A program made the translations under genes and the position numbers. DNA of 64,000 nucleotides from Terrabacter sp040702505 (GTDB lineage: Bacteria > Actinomycetota > Actinomycetes > Actinomycetales > Dermatophilaceae), in the NCBI RefSeq assembly GCF_040702505.1, contig NZ_JBFBLC010000002.1:310001-374000 (forward strand), read 5' to 3'. Every line of letters starts with the position of its first letter. The first letter of the stretch is position 1. Of the stretch, positions 25,181-33,380 are shown piece after piece. The notes beneath the pieces are model-generated. The model saw nothing but the letters and a program-made list of their open reading frames with translations. It was not told where the DNA came from and did not search any database.

Positions 25181-25890
25181 CGAGACAGCAGGACGGCATG
25201 CCCGCGCACCGCGACGGCGGCGGCGTCGAGCACATCCGGGTCGTCGTTGCCGACGACCACCCGATGTGGCGCGACGCGGTGGCACGCGACCTCGCCGACG
25301 CCGGGTTCGAGGTCGTCGCGACCGCCGACGACGGGCACTCGGCCGTCGCCCGCACCCGCGCGACCGTGCCGGACGTGCTCGTCCTCGACCTCAACCTCCC
25401 CGGCATCAGCGGCTCGCAGGTGTGCGCTGCGCTCACCGCCGCGGAGGTGCCGAGCCGCGTGCTGATCCTCTCCGCCAGCGGGGACCACCAGGACGTCCTC
25501 GACGCGGTCAAGGCCGGGGCGCTCGGCTACCTCGTGAAGTCGGCCGGACGCGAGGAGTTCCTCGCCGCGGTCCGTGCCACCGCCGCCGGGGAGCCCGTGT
25601 TCACGGCCGGGCTCGCCGGACTGGTGCTCGGCGAGTTCCGGCGGGTCAAGGCGGCCGGCGGAGGGACGCCCGAGCGTCCGGTGCCCGAGCTCACCGAGCG
25701 CGAGACCGAGATCCTCAAGTACGTCGCCACCGGAATGGGCTACAAGGAGATCGCCGCCACCCTGTTCCTCTCGCACCGCACCGTCCAGAACCACGTGCAG
25801 AACATCTTCGGCAAGCTCCAGATGCACAACCGGGTGGAGCTCGCCCGGTTCGCCATGGAGCGTGGGCTCGACCTGGCCGACCCCACCTGA
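25177..25890 (+). CDS. LuxR-family response regulator paired with the MacS-type kinase
   Basis: A 237-residue NarL/FixJ-type regulator. The receiver has VVVADDHPMWRDAVARDL (acidic pocket), VPDVLVLDLNLPGISG with the phosphorylatable Asp near residue 70, and the Lys in YLVKSAGREEF. The C-terminal LuxR helix-turn-helix is LTERETEILKYVATGMGYKE onward with SHRTVQNHVQNIFGKL. The GTG start is inside the kinase stop. Target genes are unknown; no dyad site was found immediately around the operon. Confidence 0.9.
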   Translation: MTRQQDGMPAHRDGGGVEHIRVVVADDHPMWRDAVARDLADAGFEVVATADDGHSAVARTRATVPDVLVLDLNLPGISGSQVCAALTAAEVPSRVLILSASGDHQDVLDAVKAGALGYLVKSAGREEFLAAVRATAAGEPVFTAGLAGLVLGEFRRVKAAGGGTPERPVPELTERETEILKYVATGMGYKEIAATLFLSHRTVQNHVQNIFGKLQMHNRVELARFAMERGLDLADPT

Positions 25891-26034
25891 GCGCAGCGGC
25901 CCCCGATCACGGACTCGGCGGTGCCCGGCAGGCCGCGCGGGACGGCATACGACCTCTGACGGTCCGGTCCTCCGTCGGGTCGGCGGTCGGGTTTCGGGAT
26001 GCGGACCCCGGCGGGGGCTGCCCCCGGCGGCGTC

Positions 26035-26040
26035 TACGCT
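26035..26040 (+). promoter_or_regulatory. -10 hexamer TACGCT of aroG
   Basis: TACGCT ends 6 nt before the GTG at 26047, supporting a leaderless GTG start. A CGGCATAC copy lies about 90 bp upstream in the same intergenic stretch. Confidence 0.5.
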
Positions 26041-26046
26041 TACGGG

Positions 26047-27435
26047 GTGAACATGAGGACCGTCACCGCCGATGTCGGCCTCGCACCCGCTGACGGGTCC
26101 GAGGCCCTCGCCGCCCTCACGGCTGCGGCCACTGAGCTCGAGGCCGCGCAGCAGCCCGCCTGGCCCGACACGGCCGCCCTGGCCGAGGTGATCGAGACCC
26201 TCGCGTCGTATCCGCCGCTCGTGTTCGCCGGCGAGTGCGACATCCTCACCGACCGGATGGCCAAGGCCGCCGTCGGCGAGGCCTTCGTCCTGCAGGGCGG
26301 CGACTGCGCCGAGACGTTCGCGTCGGCGACGGCCGACAACATCCGCGACCGCATCAAGACGATCCTGCAGATGGCCGCGGTGCTCACCTACGGCGCGTCG
26401 GTGCCGGTCGTCAAGATCGGCCGCATGGCCGGGCAGTACGCCAAGCCGCGCAGCTCGACCGTCGAGACCCGTGAGGGCGTGACGCTGCCGGCCTTCCGCG
26501 GCGACATGGTCAACGACTTCGCCTTCCACGAGGCCGCGCGCGTCCCCGACCCGCAGCGGCTCGTCCGCGCCTACCACGCGAGCTCCGCGACCCTGAACCT
26601 CGTGCGCGCCTTCACCACAGGCGGATTCGCCGACCTGCGGCACGTGCACGACTGGAACCGCGGCTTCGTCGCCAACTCGGCCAACCAGCGCTACGAGAAG
26701 CTCGCCAAGGACATCGACAAGGCGATGCGCTTCATGGCGGCCTGCGGCGCCGACTTCGACACCATGCGGACCGTCGAGTTCTTCGCGGCCCACGAGGCGC
26801 TGCTGCTCGACTACGAGCGGCCGCTGACGCGCATCGACTCCCGCTCGGGACGGCTCTACGACACCTCGGGCCACTTCGTGTGGGTCGGCGAGCGCACCCG
26901 ACAGCTCGACGGGGCCCACGTCGACTTCGTCTCGCGCATCAGCAACCCCATCGGCGTCAAGCTCGGCCCCAAGGCCGACATCGACGAGGTGCTGCGCCTC
27001 ATCGACAAGGTCGACCCGCACCGGACGCCCGGGCGCCTCACCTTCATCACCCGCATGGGCGCGGGCACCATCCGCGACGCGCTGCCGGCGATCGTCGACA
27101 AGGTGACCGCGTCCGGCGCGACCGTGACGTGGATCTGCGACCCGATGCACGGCAACACCTTCGAGAGCCCCTCCGGCTACAAGACCCGCGACTTCGAGGA
27201 CATCGTCGAGGAGGTGCGCGGCTTCTTCGAGGTGCACCAGTCGCTCGGCACGATCCCCGGCGGCATCCACGTCGAGCTGACCGGCAACGACGTCACGGAG
27301 TGCCTGGGCGGGGCGGAGAAGATCATCGACTCCGACCTCGAGAAGCGCTACGAGTCGGTGTGCGACCCGCGCCTGAACCACCAGCAGTCGCTCGAGCTGG
27401 CGTTCGTCGTCGCCGAGATGCTCGGCCAGGCCTGA
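26047..27435 (+). CDS. aroG: class II 3-deoxy-7-phosphoheptulonate synthase
   Basis: Condenses phosphoenolpyruvate and erythrose 4-phosphate, the first step of the shikimate pathway. The 462-residue length and blocks such as VFAGECDILTDRMA, FVLQGGDCAETF (metal-ligand Cys), GRMAGQYAKPRS and the C-terminal GSVHVELTGNDVTECLGG-like region mark the plant-type class II enzyme, as in M. tuberculosis Rv2178c. I start at GTG 26047 on promoter geometry; ATG at 26053 is the alternative. It is followed 1 bp later by threonine aldolase. Confidence 0.95.
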   Translation: MNMRTVTADVGLAPADGSEALAALTAAATELEAAQQPAWPDTAALAEVIETLASYPPLVFAGECDILTDRMAKAAVGEAFVLQGGDCAETFASATADNIRDRIKTILQMAAVLTYGASVPVVKIGRMAGQYAKPRSSTVETREGVTLPAFRGDMVNDFAFHEAARVPDPQRLVRAYHASSATLNLVRAFTTGGFADLRHVHDWNRGFVANSANQRYEKLAKDIDKAMRFMAACGADFDTMRTVEFFAAHEALLLDYERPLTRIDSRSGRLYDTSGHFVWVGERTRQLDGAHVDFVSRISNPIGVKLGPKADIDEVLRLIDKVDPHRTPGRLTFITRMGAGTIRDALPAIVDKVTASGATVTWICDPMHGNTFESPSGYKTRDFEDIVEEVRGFFEVHQSLGTIPGGIHVELTGNDVTECLGGAEKIIDSDLEKRYESVCDPRLNHQQSLELAFVVAEMLGQA

Positions 27436-27436
27436 G

Positions 27437-28510
27437 GTGGCCTCGGGCGACGCGGGAAACGCCTTCAAGGCGGACCTCCTCAGCGACACGCTGACCCGGC
27501 CCTCGCAGGCCATGCGGGAGGCCATGTCCCGCGCCGAGGTCGGTGACGACGTCTTCGGTGAGGACCCGACGCTGCGGGCCCTCGAGGAGCGCGTCGCCGA
27601 GCTGCTCGGGCACGAGGCGGGGCTCTTCACGCCCTCGGGCTCGATGGCCAACCAGCTCGGCGTGCGCCTGCACGTCAAGCCGGGGGAGGAGCTCATCGGC
27701 GACTCCCTGGCCCACGTCGTCCGCGCCGAGCTCGGCGCGGCCGCGGTCCTGTCGGGCATCTCGTCGCGCACGTGGGTCTCCGAGCGCGGCCGGTTCCGGG
27801 CCGACGACGCGGCGTCGCTGATCATCACCGGCGTCGGCCCCTACCAGGTGTGCACGTCGCTCGTGCTCGTCGAGAACACCCACAACTTCGGCGGTGGCAC
27901 CGTGCAGTCGCTGGAGGAGATCCGGCGCGCCCGCCAGGTCACGCGTGAGCGAGGCGTCGCCATGCACCTCGACGGCGCCCGCCTCTTCAACGCCTCCGTG
28001 GCCTCCGGTGTGCCGGTCGGTGACTACGGCCGGGAGTTCGACACCGTCTCCGTCTGCCTCAGCAAGGGCCTCGGCGCCCCGGTCGGCAGCGTGCTCGTCG
28101 GCTCGGCTGACGCCATGGCCGAGTCGCGGGTGTGGCGCAAGCGCTTCGGCGGCGGAATGCGGCAGGCCGGGATCCTCGCCGCCGCAGGGCTCTTCGCCCT
28201 CGAGCACAACGTCGAGCGGCTCGCCGACGACCACACCCGCGCGCGGCGAGCGGCCGAGGCGCTGGCCGAGGCGGCTCCCGGCGTGGTGGACCTGGCCACG
28301 GTCGAGACCAACATCGTCATCCTCGACGTGGCAGCCGCGGGCTGGTCGTCGGCCGCCTTCGTCGCGGCGGCCCTGGCCGGTGGGGTGCGGACGTATGCCG
28401 TCGGGCCGGGTGCCGTGCGCCTGGTCTGGCACCTCGACGTCGACGACGCAGGCACCGACGTCGCGATCGACGTCCTCACCGCACTCGTCCGGTCCGCCCC
28501 GACCGCCTGA
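27437..28510 (+). CDS. ltaE: threonine aldolase family protein
   Basis: A 357-residue PLP fold-type I enzyme that cleaves L-threonine or L-allo-threonine to glycine and acetaldehyde. SDTLTRPSQAM (residues 17-27), EVGDDVFGEDPT, TPSGSMANQLG (cofactor phosphate region), HLDGARLFNASVA (PLP Asp) and CLSKGLGAPVGS (Schiff-base Lys near residue 215) match the beta-eliminating lyase family. The GTG start is 1 bp after the aroG stop, so the two are co-transcribed. Confidence 0.9.
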   Translation: MASGDAGNAFKADLLSDTLTRPSQAMREAMSRAEVGDDVFGEDPTLRALEERVAELLGHEAGLFTPSGSMANQLGVRLHVKPGEELIGDSLAHVVRAELGAAAVLSGISSRTWVSERGRFRADDAASLIITGVGPYQVCTSLVLVENTHNFGGGTVQSLEEIRRARQVTRERGVAMHLDGARLFNASVASGVPVGDYGREFDTVSVCLSKGLGAPVGSVLVGSADAMAESRVWRKRFGGGMRQAGILAAAGLFALEHNVERLADDHTRARRAAEALAEAAPGVVDLATVETNIVILDVAAAGWSSAAFVAAALAGGVRTYAVGPGAVRLVWHLDVDDAGTDVAIDVLTALVRSAPTA

Positions 28511-28526
28511 CGCCGCCGCTTTCCCT

Positions 28527-28547
28527 GACCGAACGCAGCGTTCGGTC
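28527..28547. repeat. 21-nt palindromic repeat, copy 1
   Basis: GACCGAACG, a 3-nt CAG centre and CGTTCGGTC form a perfect dyad. An identical copy lies at 28578-28598, 51 bp on. Both are in the gap between two convergent genes. Confidence 0.8.
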
Positions 28548-28577
28548 GCGAACTTAGTGCTCTACCGCGGTTTTCGA

Positions 28578-28598
28578 GACCGAACGCAGCGTTCGGTC
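28578..28598. repeat. 21-nt palindromic repeat, copy 2
   Basis: Exact duplicate of the dyad at 28527-28547. Each can fold into a 9-bp hairpin with a 3-nt loop, so together they may act as a double bidirectional terminator for ltaE and the EamA gene. An operator role is the alternative. Confidence 0.8.
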
Positions 28599-28624
28599 AC
28601 TGCGAGCGTGGGGAGTGGGCGCGC

Positions 28625-29527
28625 TCAGAGCTCGTGGTGCAAGGCTTCGGCGGGCAGCTCGCGCGGGCGGCGCCGGGTCGCGACGAGCTCGACGGCATAC
28701 ATGGCGGTGAGCACGAGCGCTCCACCGGCGACCATGCGCCATGTCGGTGACTCGCCGCCGAAGACCACGGCGAAGAAGGCTGCGAAGACCGGCTCCATCG
28801 TCATGACGATCGCGGCGCGCGTCGCCGGCAGGTGGGCCTGTGCCCAGGTCTGCGCCCACAACGCGAGGATGCTGGCGAAGGCGACCATGTAGAGGACCGA
28901 GGCCCACTGGCCGGCCGTCTGCGGCAGCACGATCCCGCCGGGCAGCGCGCCGATGCCGCACAGCACGGCGATGACGACCATCTGCACCACGGAGAGCCCT
29001 GTCGCGACGTGGGACGCGCTGTAGCGGCCGAGCCCGAGGATGTGCAGGGCGTAGAGCAGGGCCGACAGCAGCGTGACCGCCTCCCCGGCGCCCACCGAGA
29101 GGCCGTTGAGCGACAGCAGGGCAAGACCGGCCGTGGCGAGAGCGACCGCGAGCCACGTGGAGGCAGCGACCCGTTCGCGTAGCAGGACCGCCGTGAGCAG
29201 CGGGGTCAGCACGACGTAGGTGCCGGTGATGAAGCCCGACACCGAGGCCGGGGTGGTGGCCAGGCCGACGGTCTGGGCGATCTGGGCCAGGCCGTAGAGC
29301 GCGCCGAGGCCCACGCCGACGAGCACCTGCCGCGACGTCAGGGCGCGCACCGGCCGCCAGAAGAGCACGAGCATGACCACGGCGGCGATCGCGAACCGCA
29401 CCGCCAGGAAGTCGATCGGCGGCACGTGCACGACGAGGTCGTGGATGAGGAAGAAGGTCGAGCCCCAGACCGCCGTGAGGGACACGAGCAGGATCGTCGC
29501 GAGGCGCGAGCGCGCCCTCTCGTCCAC
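28625..29527 (-). CDS. DMT-superfamily transporter (EamA family)
   Basis: A 300-residue inner-membrane protein with ten predicted helices arranged as two EamA repeats. The first begins LVSLTAVWGSTFFLIHDLVV and the second, after residue 150, ends with PVFAAFFAVVFGGESPTWRMVAGGALV. Such proteins export or import small metabolites such as amino acids; substrate unknown. The GTG start is 6 bp downstream of the PASTA kinase stop on the same strand, so it may share that transcript. Confidence 0.87.
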   Translation of the reverse strand: MDERARSRLATILLVSLTAVWGSTFFLIHDLVVHVPPIDFLAVRFAIAAVVMLVLFWRPVRALTSRQVLVGVGLGALYGLAQIAQTVGLATTPASVSGFITGTYVVLTPLLTAVLLRERVAASTWLAVALATAGLALLSLNGLSVGAGEAVTLLSALLYALHILGLGRYSASHVATGLSVVQMVVIAVLCGIGALPGGIVLPQTAGQWASVLYMVAFASILALWAQTWAQAHLPATRAAIVMTMEPVFAAFFAVVFGGESPTWRMVAGGALVLTAMYAVELVATRRRPRELPAEALHHEL

Positions 29528-29533
29528 GGCGGC

Positions 29534-31495
29534 TCAGACGATCGTCAGGACGATGGTGCTGCCCTTGGGCGCCGAGTCGCCGGCCTTGACGCTCTGGTGC
29601 TGGACCAGGTCGAACACCGGGCCGAAGAGGCCGGCCTCCTTCTTGACGGTGAAGCCGAGGTCGGTCAGCGTCTTCTCGGCGTCGCCCGAGGGGCGCCCGA
29701 CGACGTTGGGCACCTGGACCATGACCGGGCCCTTGGAGACGACGAGGGTGACCGGGTCCCCACGGAACAGGGTGCCCTTGGCCGGCGACTGAGAGACGAC
29801 CTGCCCGGCCGGCACGCTGTCGCTGTTGACGTCGGCGCCCCGCTGCACGACGAGCCCCGCCTTGGTCACGGCGGCGGAGGCGGCGTCGAACGACGAGCCG
29901 GTGACCGTGGGCACCTCGATGGGCTGGCGTCCCTTGGACACGACGACCGAGACGGTGGTGTTGCGCTTGACCGAGGTGCCGGGCGCGGGGTCCTGTGAGA
30001 TGACCACGCCCTCCGGCACGGACTCGCTCCATGCTTTGGCGGAGTCGCCGAGCCGCAGCGTGAGCGGCGACAGGCTCGCCTTCAGGTCGGCCGCCTTCGC
30101 CCCGACGATGCGCGGGACGGCATACCGCTCCTTGCCCTTGGACACGACGAGCCGCACGGTCGACTCCTTGCCGAGCTGGCTCCCCGCCCCGGGCTCGACC
30201 CGGAGCACCACGCCCTTGGCGGCCGTCTCGGAGAACTCCTGCGTCTCGTCGGCCTGGAGCGAGGCCTGGTCGAGCTCGCCGCGGGCCTGGCTGAGCGGCT
30301 GGCCGACCACGGCGGGCACGGTGGTCGACCCGCCGGGTCCGGCCGTGAACCACCAGCCTCCGACCCCGGCCGCGACGAGCAGCAGGACCGCTGCCAGCCA
30401 CAGCGGCCACCGACGGCGTCCGGCGGAGCGGTCGAGGCGGCCCACCGGCATGGCTGCCGTGTGCTCCAGCACCGGCTCGTCGTGGACCGGGCGTCCGGCG
30501 AGGGCGGCGCGCGCGGCTGTGGCCGGACGCTCGACACCCGGCTGGGGCATCGTCGGATGCTGCTGGGTCGCGTCGAGGGGCCGTCGACCCGACGTGGTGG
30601 CCGGGTCGGGTGCGATCGCCGCGCCGCGGCGATCGAGCTCGGCACCGGACAGGCCGCGCCGGACGGCGCGCAGGGCCGTCACGAAGTCCGCCGCGGACTC
30701 GAACCGGTCGTCCGGGCTGGTGGCCGTGGCTCGCGCGACGAGCTCGTCGAGGGCCACCGGCACCGACGGCACGACCGACGAGGGCGCCGGGATGCTCCCG
30801 TGGACGTGGTTGTACGCGATCTGGATCGGGGTGCCGCCGGTGACGGCCTTGTGCCCGGTGAGCATCTCGAACAGGAGCAGGCCGGCGGCGTACACGTCGC
30901 TGCGGGGATCGGCGACCCCACGCTCGACCTGCTCGGGGGAGAGGTAGGAGACGGTGCCGAGCAGGACGCCGGTCTGGCTCGTGGTCGTCTGGTTCGTGAT
31001 GGCGCGGGCCAGGCCGAAGTCGGCGACCTTCACCTCGCCGTCGCCGCGCACGATGACGTTCTCGGGCTTGACGTCCCGGTGGATCATGCCCGCGACGTGG
31101 GCCGCCCTCAGGGCGAGGAGGATCGGCTCGAGCACGGCGAGCGCCTCGCGGGCGGTGAGCGGCGCCTCCTCGTGGATGACCTCCCGGAGGGTCTTGCCCT
31201 CGACGAGCTCCATGGCGAGGAACACCTCGCCGGCGTCCTCGCCCTGGTCGAAGACCGCGACGACGTTGGGGTGGCTGAGGCGGGCTGCCGAGCGTGCCTC
31301 AGCCCGGAACCGGTTGACGAAGACCTCGTCGGCGGCCAGGCCGGGTCGCATGATCTTGAGGGCCACCTCCCGGTCGAGGCGTCCGTCCAGCGCCACGAAG
31401 ACGGAGGCCATGCCACCGTCCGCGAGGTGCGAGAGGATGCGGTACCGCCCGTCGATCACCCGCCCGACGAGCGCGTCCGCCACGCTGGACGTCAC
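29534..31495 (-). CDS. pknL: PASTA-domain serine/threonine protein kinase (PknL-type)
   Basis: A 653-residue transmembrane Ser/Thr kinase. Kinase domain (about residues 18-275): GGMASVFVAL glycine loop, VALKIMR lysine, HRDVKPENV catalytic loop, DFGLAR and a Thr-rich activation loop, GTVSYLSPEQ. A juxtamembrane linker and one helix (LWLAAVLLLVAAGVGGWWF, near 370) follow. Outside there are four PASTA repeats (about residues 390-653), which bind peptidoglycan fragments. The locus matches M. tuberculosis pknL (Rv2176), which itself lacks PASTA repeats. GTG start. It would couple wall state to the nearby Rv2175c-type DNA-binding protein. Confidence 0.93.
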   Translation of the reverse strand: MTSSVADALVGRVIDGRYRILSHLADGGMASVFVALDGRLDREVALKIMRPGLAADEVFVNRFRAEARSAARLSHPNVVAVFDQGEDAGEVFLAMELVEGKTLREVIHEEAPLTAREALAVLEPILLALRAAHVAGMIHRDVKPENVIVRGDGEVKVADFGLARAITNQTTTSQTGVLLGTVSYLSPEQVERGVADPRSDVYAAGLLLFEMLTGHKAVTGGTPIQIAYNHVHGSIPAPSSVVPSVPVALDELVARATATSPDDRFESAADFVTALRAVRRGLSGAELDRRGAAIAPDPATTSGRRPLDATQQHPTMPQPGVERPATAARAALAGRPVHDEPVLEHTAAMPVGRLDRSAGRRRWPLWLAAVLLLVAAGVGGWWFTAGPGGSTTVPAVVGQPLSQARGELDQASLQADETQEFSETAAKGVVLRVEPGAGSQLGKESTVRLVVSKGKERYAVPRIVGAKAADLKASLSPLTLRLGDSAKAWSESVPEGVVISQDPAPGTSVKRNTTVSVVVSKGRQPIEVPTVTGSSFDAASAAVTKAGLVVQRGADVNSDSVPAGQVVSQSPAKGTLFRGDPVTLVVSKGPVMVQVPNVVGRPSGDAEKTLTDLGFTVKKEAGLFGPVFDLVQHQSVKAGDSAPKGSTIVLTIV

Positions 31496-31595
31496 TGCAC
31501 GGAGTTTACGGGCAGGGGACGCTCATCCGGCGCAGGCCGGCCCGAGCCGGCGCATCGCGGGGTTCTCGCGGGTTCTCCCAGGGGTTCGCGCACGG

Positions 31596-31632
31596 CTCTC
31601 GCGGGGCTCGCCTCTCGGCGGCCCCGCGAGAG
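31596..31632. terminator. hairpin between the transglycosylase and kinase genes
   Basis: A perfect 12-bp stem (31596-31607 with 31621-31632, CTCTCGCGGGGC arm) closes a 13-nt loop. It lies just downstream of the leftward LysM gene and about 100 bp before pknL. Confidence 0.7.
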
Positions 31633-31643
31633 GGCGGCGACGG

Positions 31644-32615
31644 TCACATGCGGGCGTAGATCGCCAGGACGTTCGCGACGTAGCGCTTGGTGTCGTCGTA
31701 CATGCCCTTGGTGCGCACCGAGTAGAGGCCCTGGTAGTAGCCGGCGATGGCCTGCTCGCGGGAGTCCGCGCCGGCCTGCAGCGCCCGGATGATGAGCACG
31801 CCCGCGGTGATGTTGTCCTGGGTGTCGTAGCGGTCGAGCCGGCGACCGGCGAGGTCGGAGGCCCAGGTCTGCGAGACCGGCATGATCTGCATGACGCCCA
31901 CCGCGTCGGTGTAGGAGACGGCCCGCTGGTACCAGCCGGACTCCAGGTAGCCGATCGCGAGCGCGAGCTTGGGGTCGACCCCGTTGCGGATGGCGGTGGC
32001 CCGGATCATCGCCGAGGTGTCCGTGCGGTTGGGCACGTCCCTGGCGGCGAGCTTGGCCTTGCTCTCGGCCACGGCCTGGGCCGTCTTGTTGGGGTACTGG
32101 TAGCCCGCCGGCGGAGCCGGCTGCGGCGTGGGCGTCACAGGCTTGGTCGAGGTGCCGACGCCCGGCACGACGATCTTCTGTCCGACGAAGATCATGTGCG
32201 CGTTGGGGAGCCGGTTGGCGGCGAGCAGCTTCGTCAGCGAGACGCCGTAGCGCTGTGCGATGCCGCTCATCGTGTCGCCCGAGACGACCACGTGGACCCG
32301 GTCGGACGTCGACGGCCGCACGCTCGTGCTCGGGGCGGTCGTCTTGACCGTGCGCAACGTGGAGGCGGCGGCCTTCGCGGGCGCTGCGCTCGACGAGGTG
32401 GGCACGAGCAGCTTCTGGCCCGGCATGATCAGCGAGCCGCCGTTGCCCAGCCGGTTCTTCTCGACGATGGCCTGGACCGTCGTGCGGTGGGTGATGGCCA
32501 GCTGCCAGAGGGTGTCGCCCGGGCGGACCGAGACGGTCTTCCAGGAGGTGGTGGCTACCGGCGCAACGGCCGCGTGGGCGGGTAGGGCGAGCGCGGCGAC
32601 GTCGGCGAGGGGCAT
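31644..32615 (-). CDS. secreted LysM-domain lytic transglycosylase
   Basis: A 323-residue wall hydrolase. A short hydrophobic N-terminus (VAALALPAHAAVA) is probably a signal peptide, although its n-region lacks positive charge. Two LysM peptidoglycan-binding domains follow (about residues 28-75 and 108-152), then a Pro-rich linker and a C-terminal SLT domain with LESGW (catalytic Glu) and GVMQIMP. It would cleave glycan strands. ATG at 32615 has AAAGGA 9 nt upstream; an upstream start adding basic residues cannot be excluded. It lies upstream of pknL on the same strand, separated by a hairpin. Confidence 0.85.
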   Translation of the reverse strand: MPLADVAALALPAHAAVAPVATTSWKTVSVRPGDTLWQLAITHRTTVQAIVEKNRLGNGGSLIMPGQKLLVPTSSSAAPAKAAASTLRTVKTTAPSTSVRPSTSDRVHVVVSGDTMSGIAQRYGVSLTKLLAANRLPNAHMIFVGQKIVVPGVGTSTKPVTPTPQPAPPAGYQYPNKTAQAVAESKAKLAARDVPNRTDTSAMIRATAIRNGVDPKLALAIGYLESGWYQRAVSYTDAVGVMQIMPVSQTWASDLAGRRLDRYDTQDNITAGVLIIRALQAGADSREQAIAGYYQGLYSVRTKGMYDDTKRYVANVLAIYARM

Positions 32616-32730
32616 GAGGTGGAGTCCTTTCCTGGTGCCCGAGCTGGGTGCTGTGGAGGGGCGTTCGGGGAAGGTGCGGGGGTGACGGACGAAGTCCTGT
32701 GTGACGGTTGTGAGTCGAGGGACTGGTGTG

Positions 32731-32800
32731 ACGATAGCGCACAATTTCAGCACTAAAGAATAAATACATCGGTGTAATTCCCCGGGGCTTTTGTCCCTGT
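32731..32800. promoter_or_regulatory. AT-rich divergent promoter region
   Basis: This is the most AT-rich stretch noticed in the window (for example AAAGAATAAATACATC at 32755-32770). It lies between the leftward LysM gene and the rightward Rv2175c-like gene. A TATCGT -10 candidate for the LysM gene lies at 32731-32736 (minus strand), which would leave a leader of about 110 nt. No known riboswitch consensus was recognised. Confidence 0.5.
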
Positions 32801-32900
32801 TACCGGCGTGCTCGCCCCTGGGCCCCGCTCGACCCTGCCCTTCGCCCATACGCGCCGGTGCGTCCACCAGGGCCTCGGTGCGGTGGCAGACTCTGGTGCT

Positions 32901-33290
32901 GTGAGCGAGAACCCCGTGCCGCAGCCCAGTGAGCAGTCCCTCGAGTCCCTGGTGGGCGAGTGGCTGACCGTGCCCGACGCCGCTGAGCGGCTCGGCGTGC
33001 CCCTGTCGCGCGTGCGTCAGCTGATCGCCGACCGGGAGGTGCTCGCCGCCCGCATCGGCGAGCGTCACGTTCCGGCCATCCCGGCCAAGTTCTTCGACGA
33101 GTCGGGTCCGCGGCCCGAGCTGCGGGGGACCTTCACCGTGCTGGCCGACGGCGGCATGGACGACGGCGAGATCATCGGCTGGCTCTTCACGCCCGACCCG
33201 ACGCTGCCCGTCGAGGGCGCACCCATCGACGCCATCCGGGCCGGGCACAAGACCGAGATCCGCAGGCGCGCCCAGGAGCTCGCCTTCTGA
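32901..33290 (+). CDS. Rv2175c-type winged helix DNA-binding protein
   Basis: A 129-residue protein. The N-terminal half has an excisionase/MerR-like helix-turn-helix (LTVPDAAERLGVPLSRVRQLIADREVLAARIGERH, residues 22-57). The C-terminal half is a small helical domain (FTVLADGGMDDGEIIGWLFTPD). In M. tuberculosis, Rv2175c is phosphorylated by PknL near its N-terminus, which blocks DNA binding. Here the N-terminal tail has Ser10, Ser13 and Ser16 but no Thr before residue 23. GTG start at 32901. Linkage to pknL supports the same pairing. Confidence 0.85.
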   Translation: MSENPVPQPSEQSLESLVGEWLTVPDAAERLGVPLSRVRQLIADREVLAARIGERHVPAIPAKFFDESGPRPELRGTFTVLADGGMDDGEIIGWLFTPDPTLPVEGAPIDAIRAGHKTEIRRRAQELAF

Positions 33291-33380
33291 CACCCCCGGC
33301 GCCCGGCGAACGCGTGGGTATGCCGTAGCCCCCGGTAGGTTCCGCGTGTGGCCTCCGGGGCGGCCGGGTGGGCGAGCGGG

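Noticed and set aside
25108..27828. 906-codon open frame on the minus strand
   Set aside because: Antisense to the response regulator and class II DAHP synthase, both strongly supported.
28527..28598. Pair of palindromes read as LexA boxes
   Set aside because: The arms CGAAC and GTTCG match, but the spacer is 5 nt instead of the 4 nt of the true box at 37264, and they lie between gene ends, not at a promoter.
32616..32900. c-di-AMP (ydaO) riboswitch before the LysM gene
   Set aside because: Wall-hydrolase genes in actinobacteria often carry one, but the leader of about 110 nt shows none of the conserved blocks I would expect and is AT-rich.
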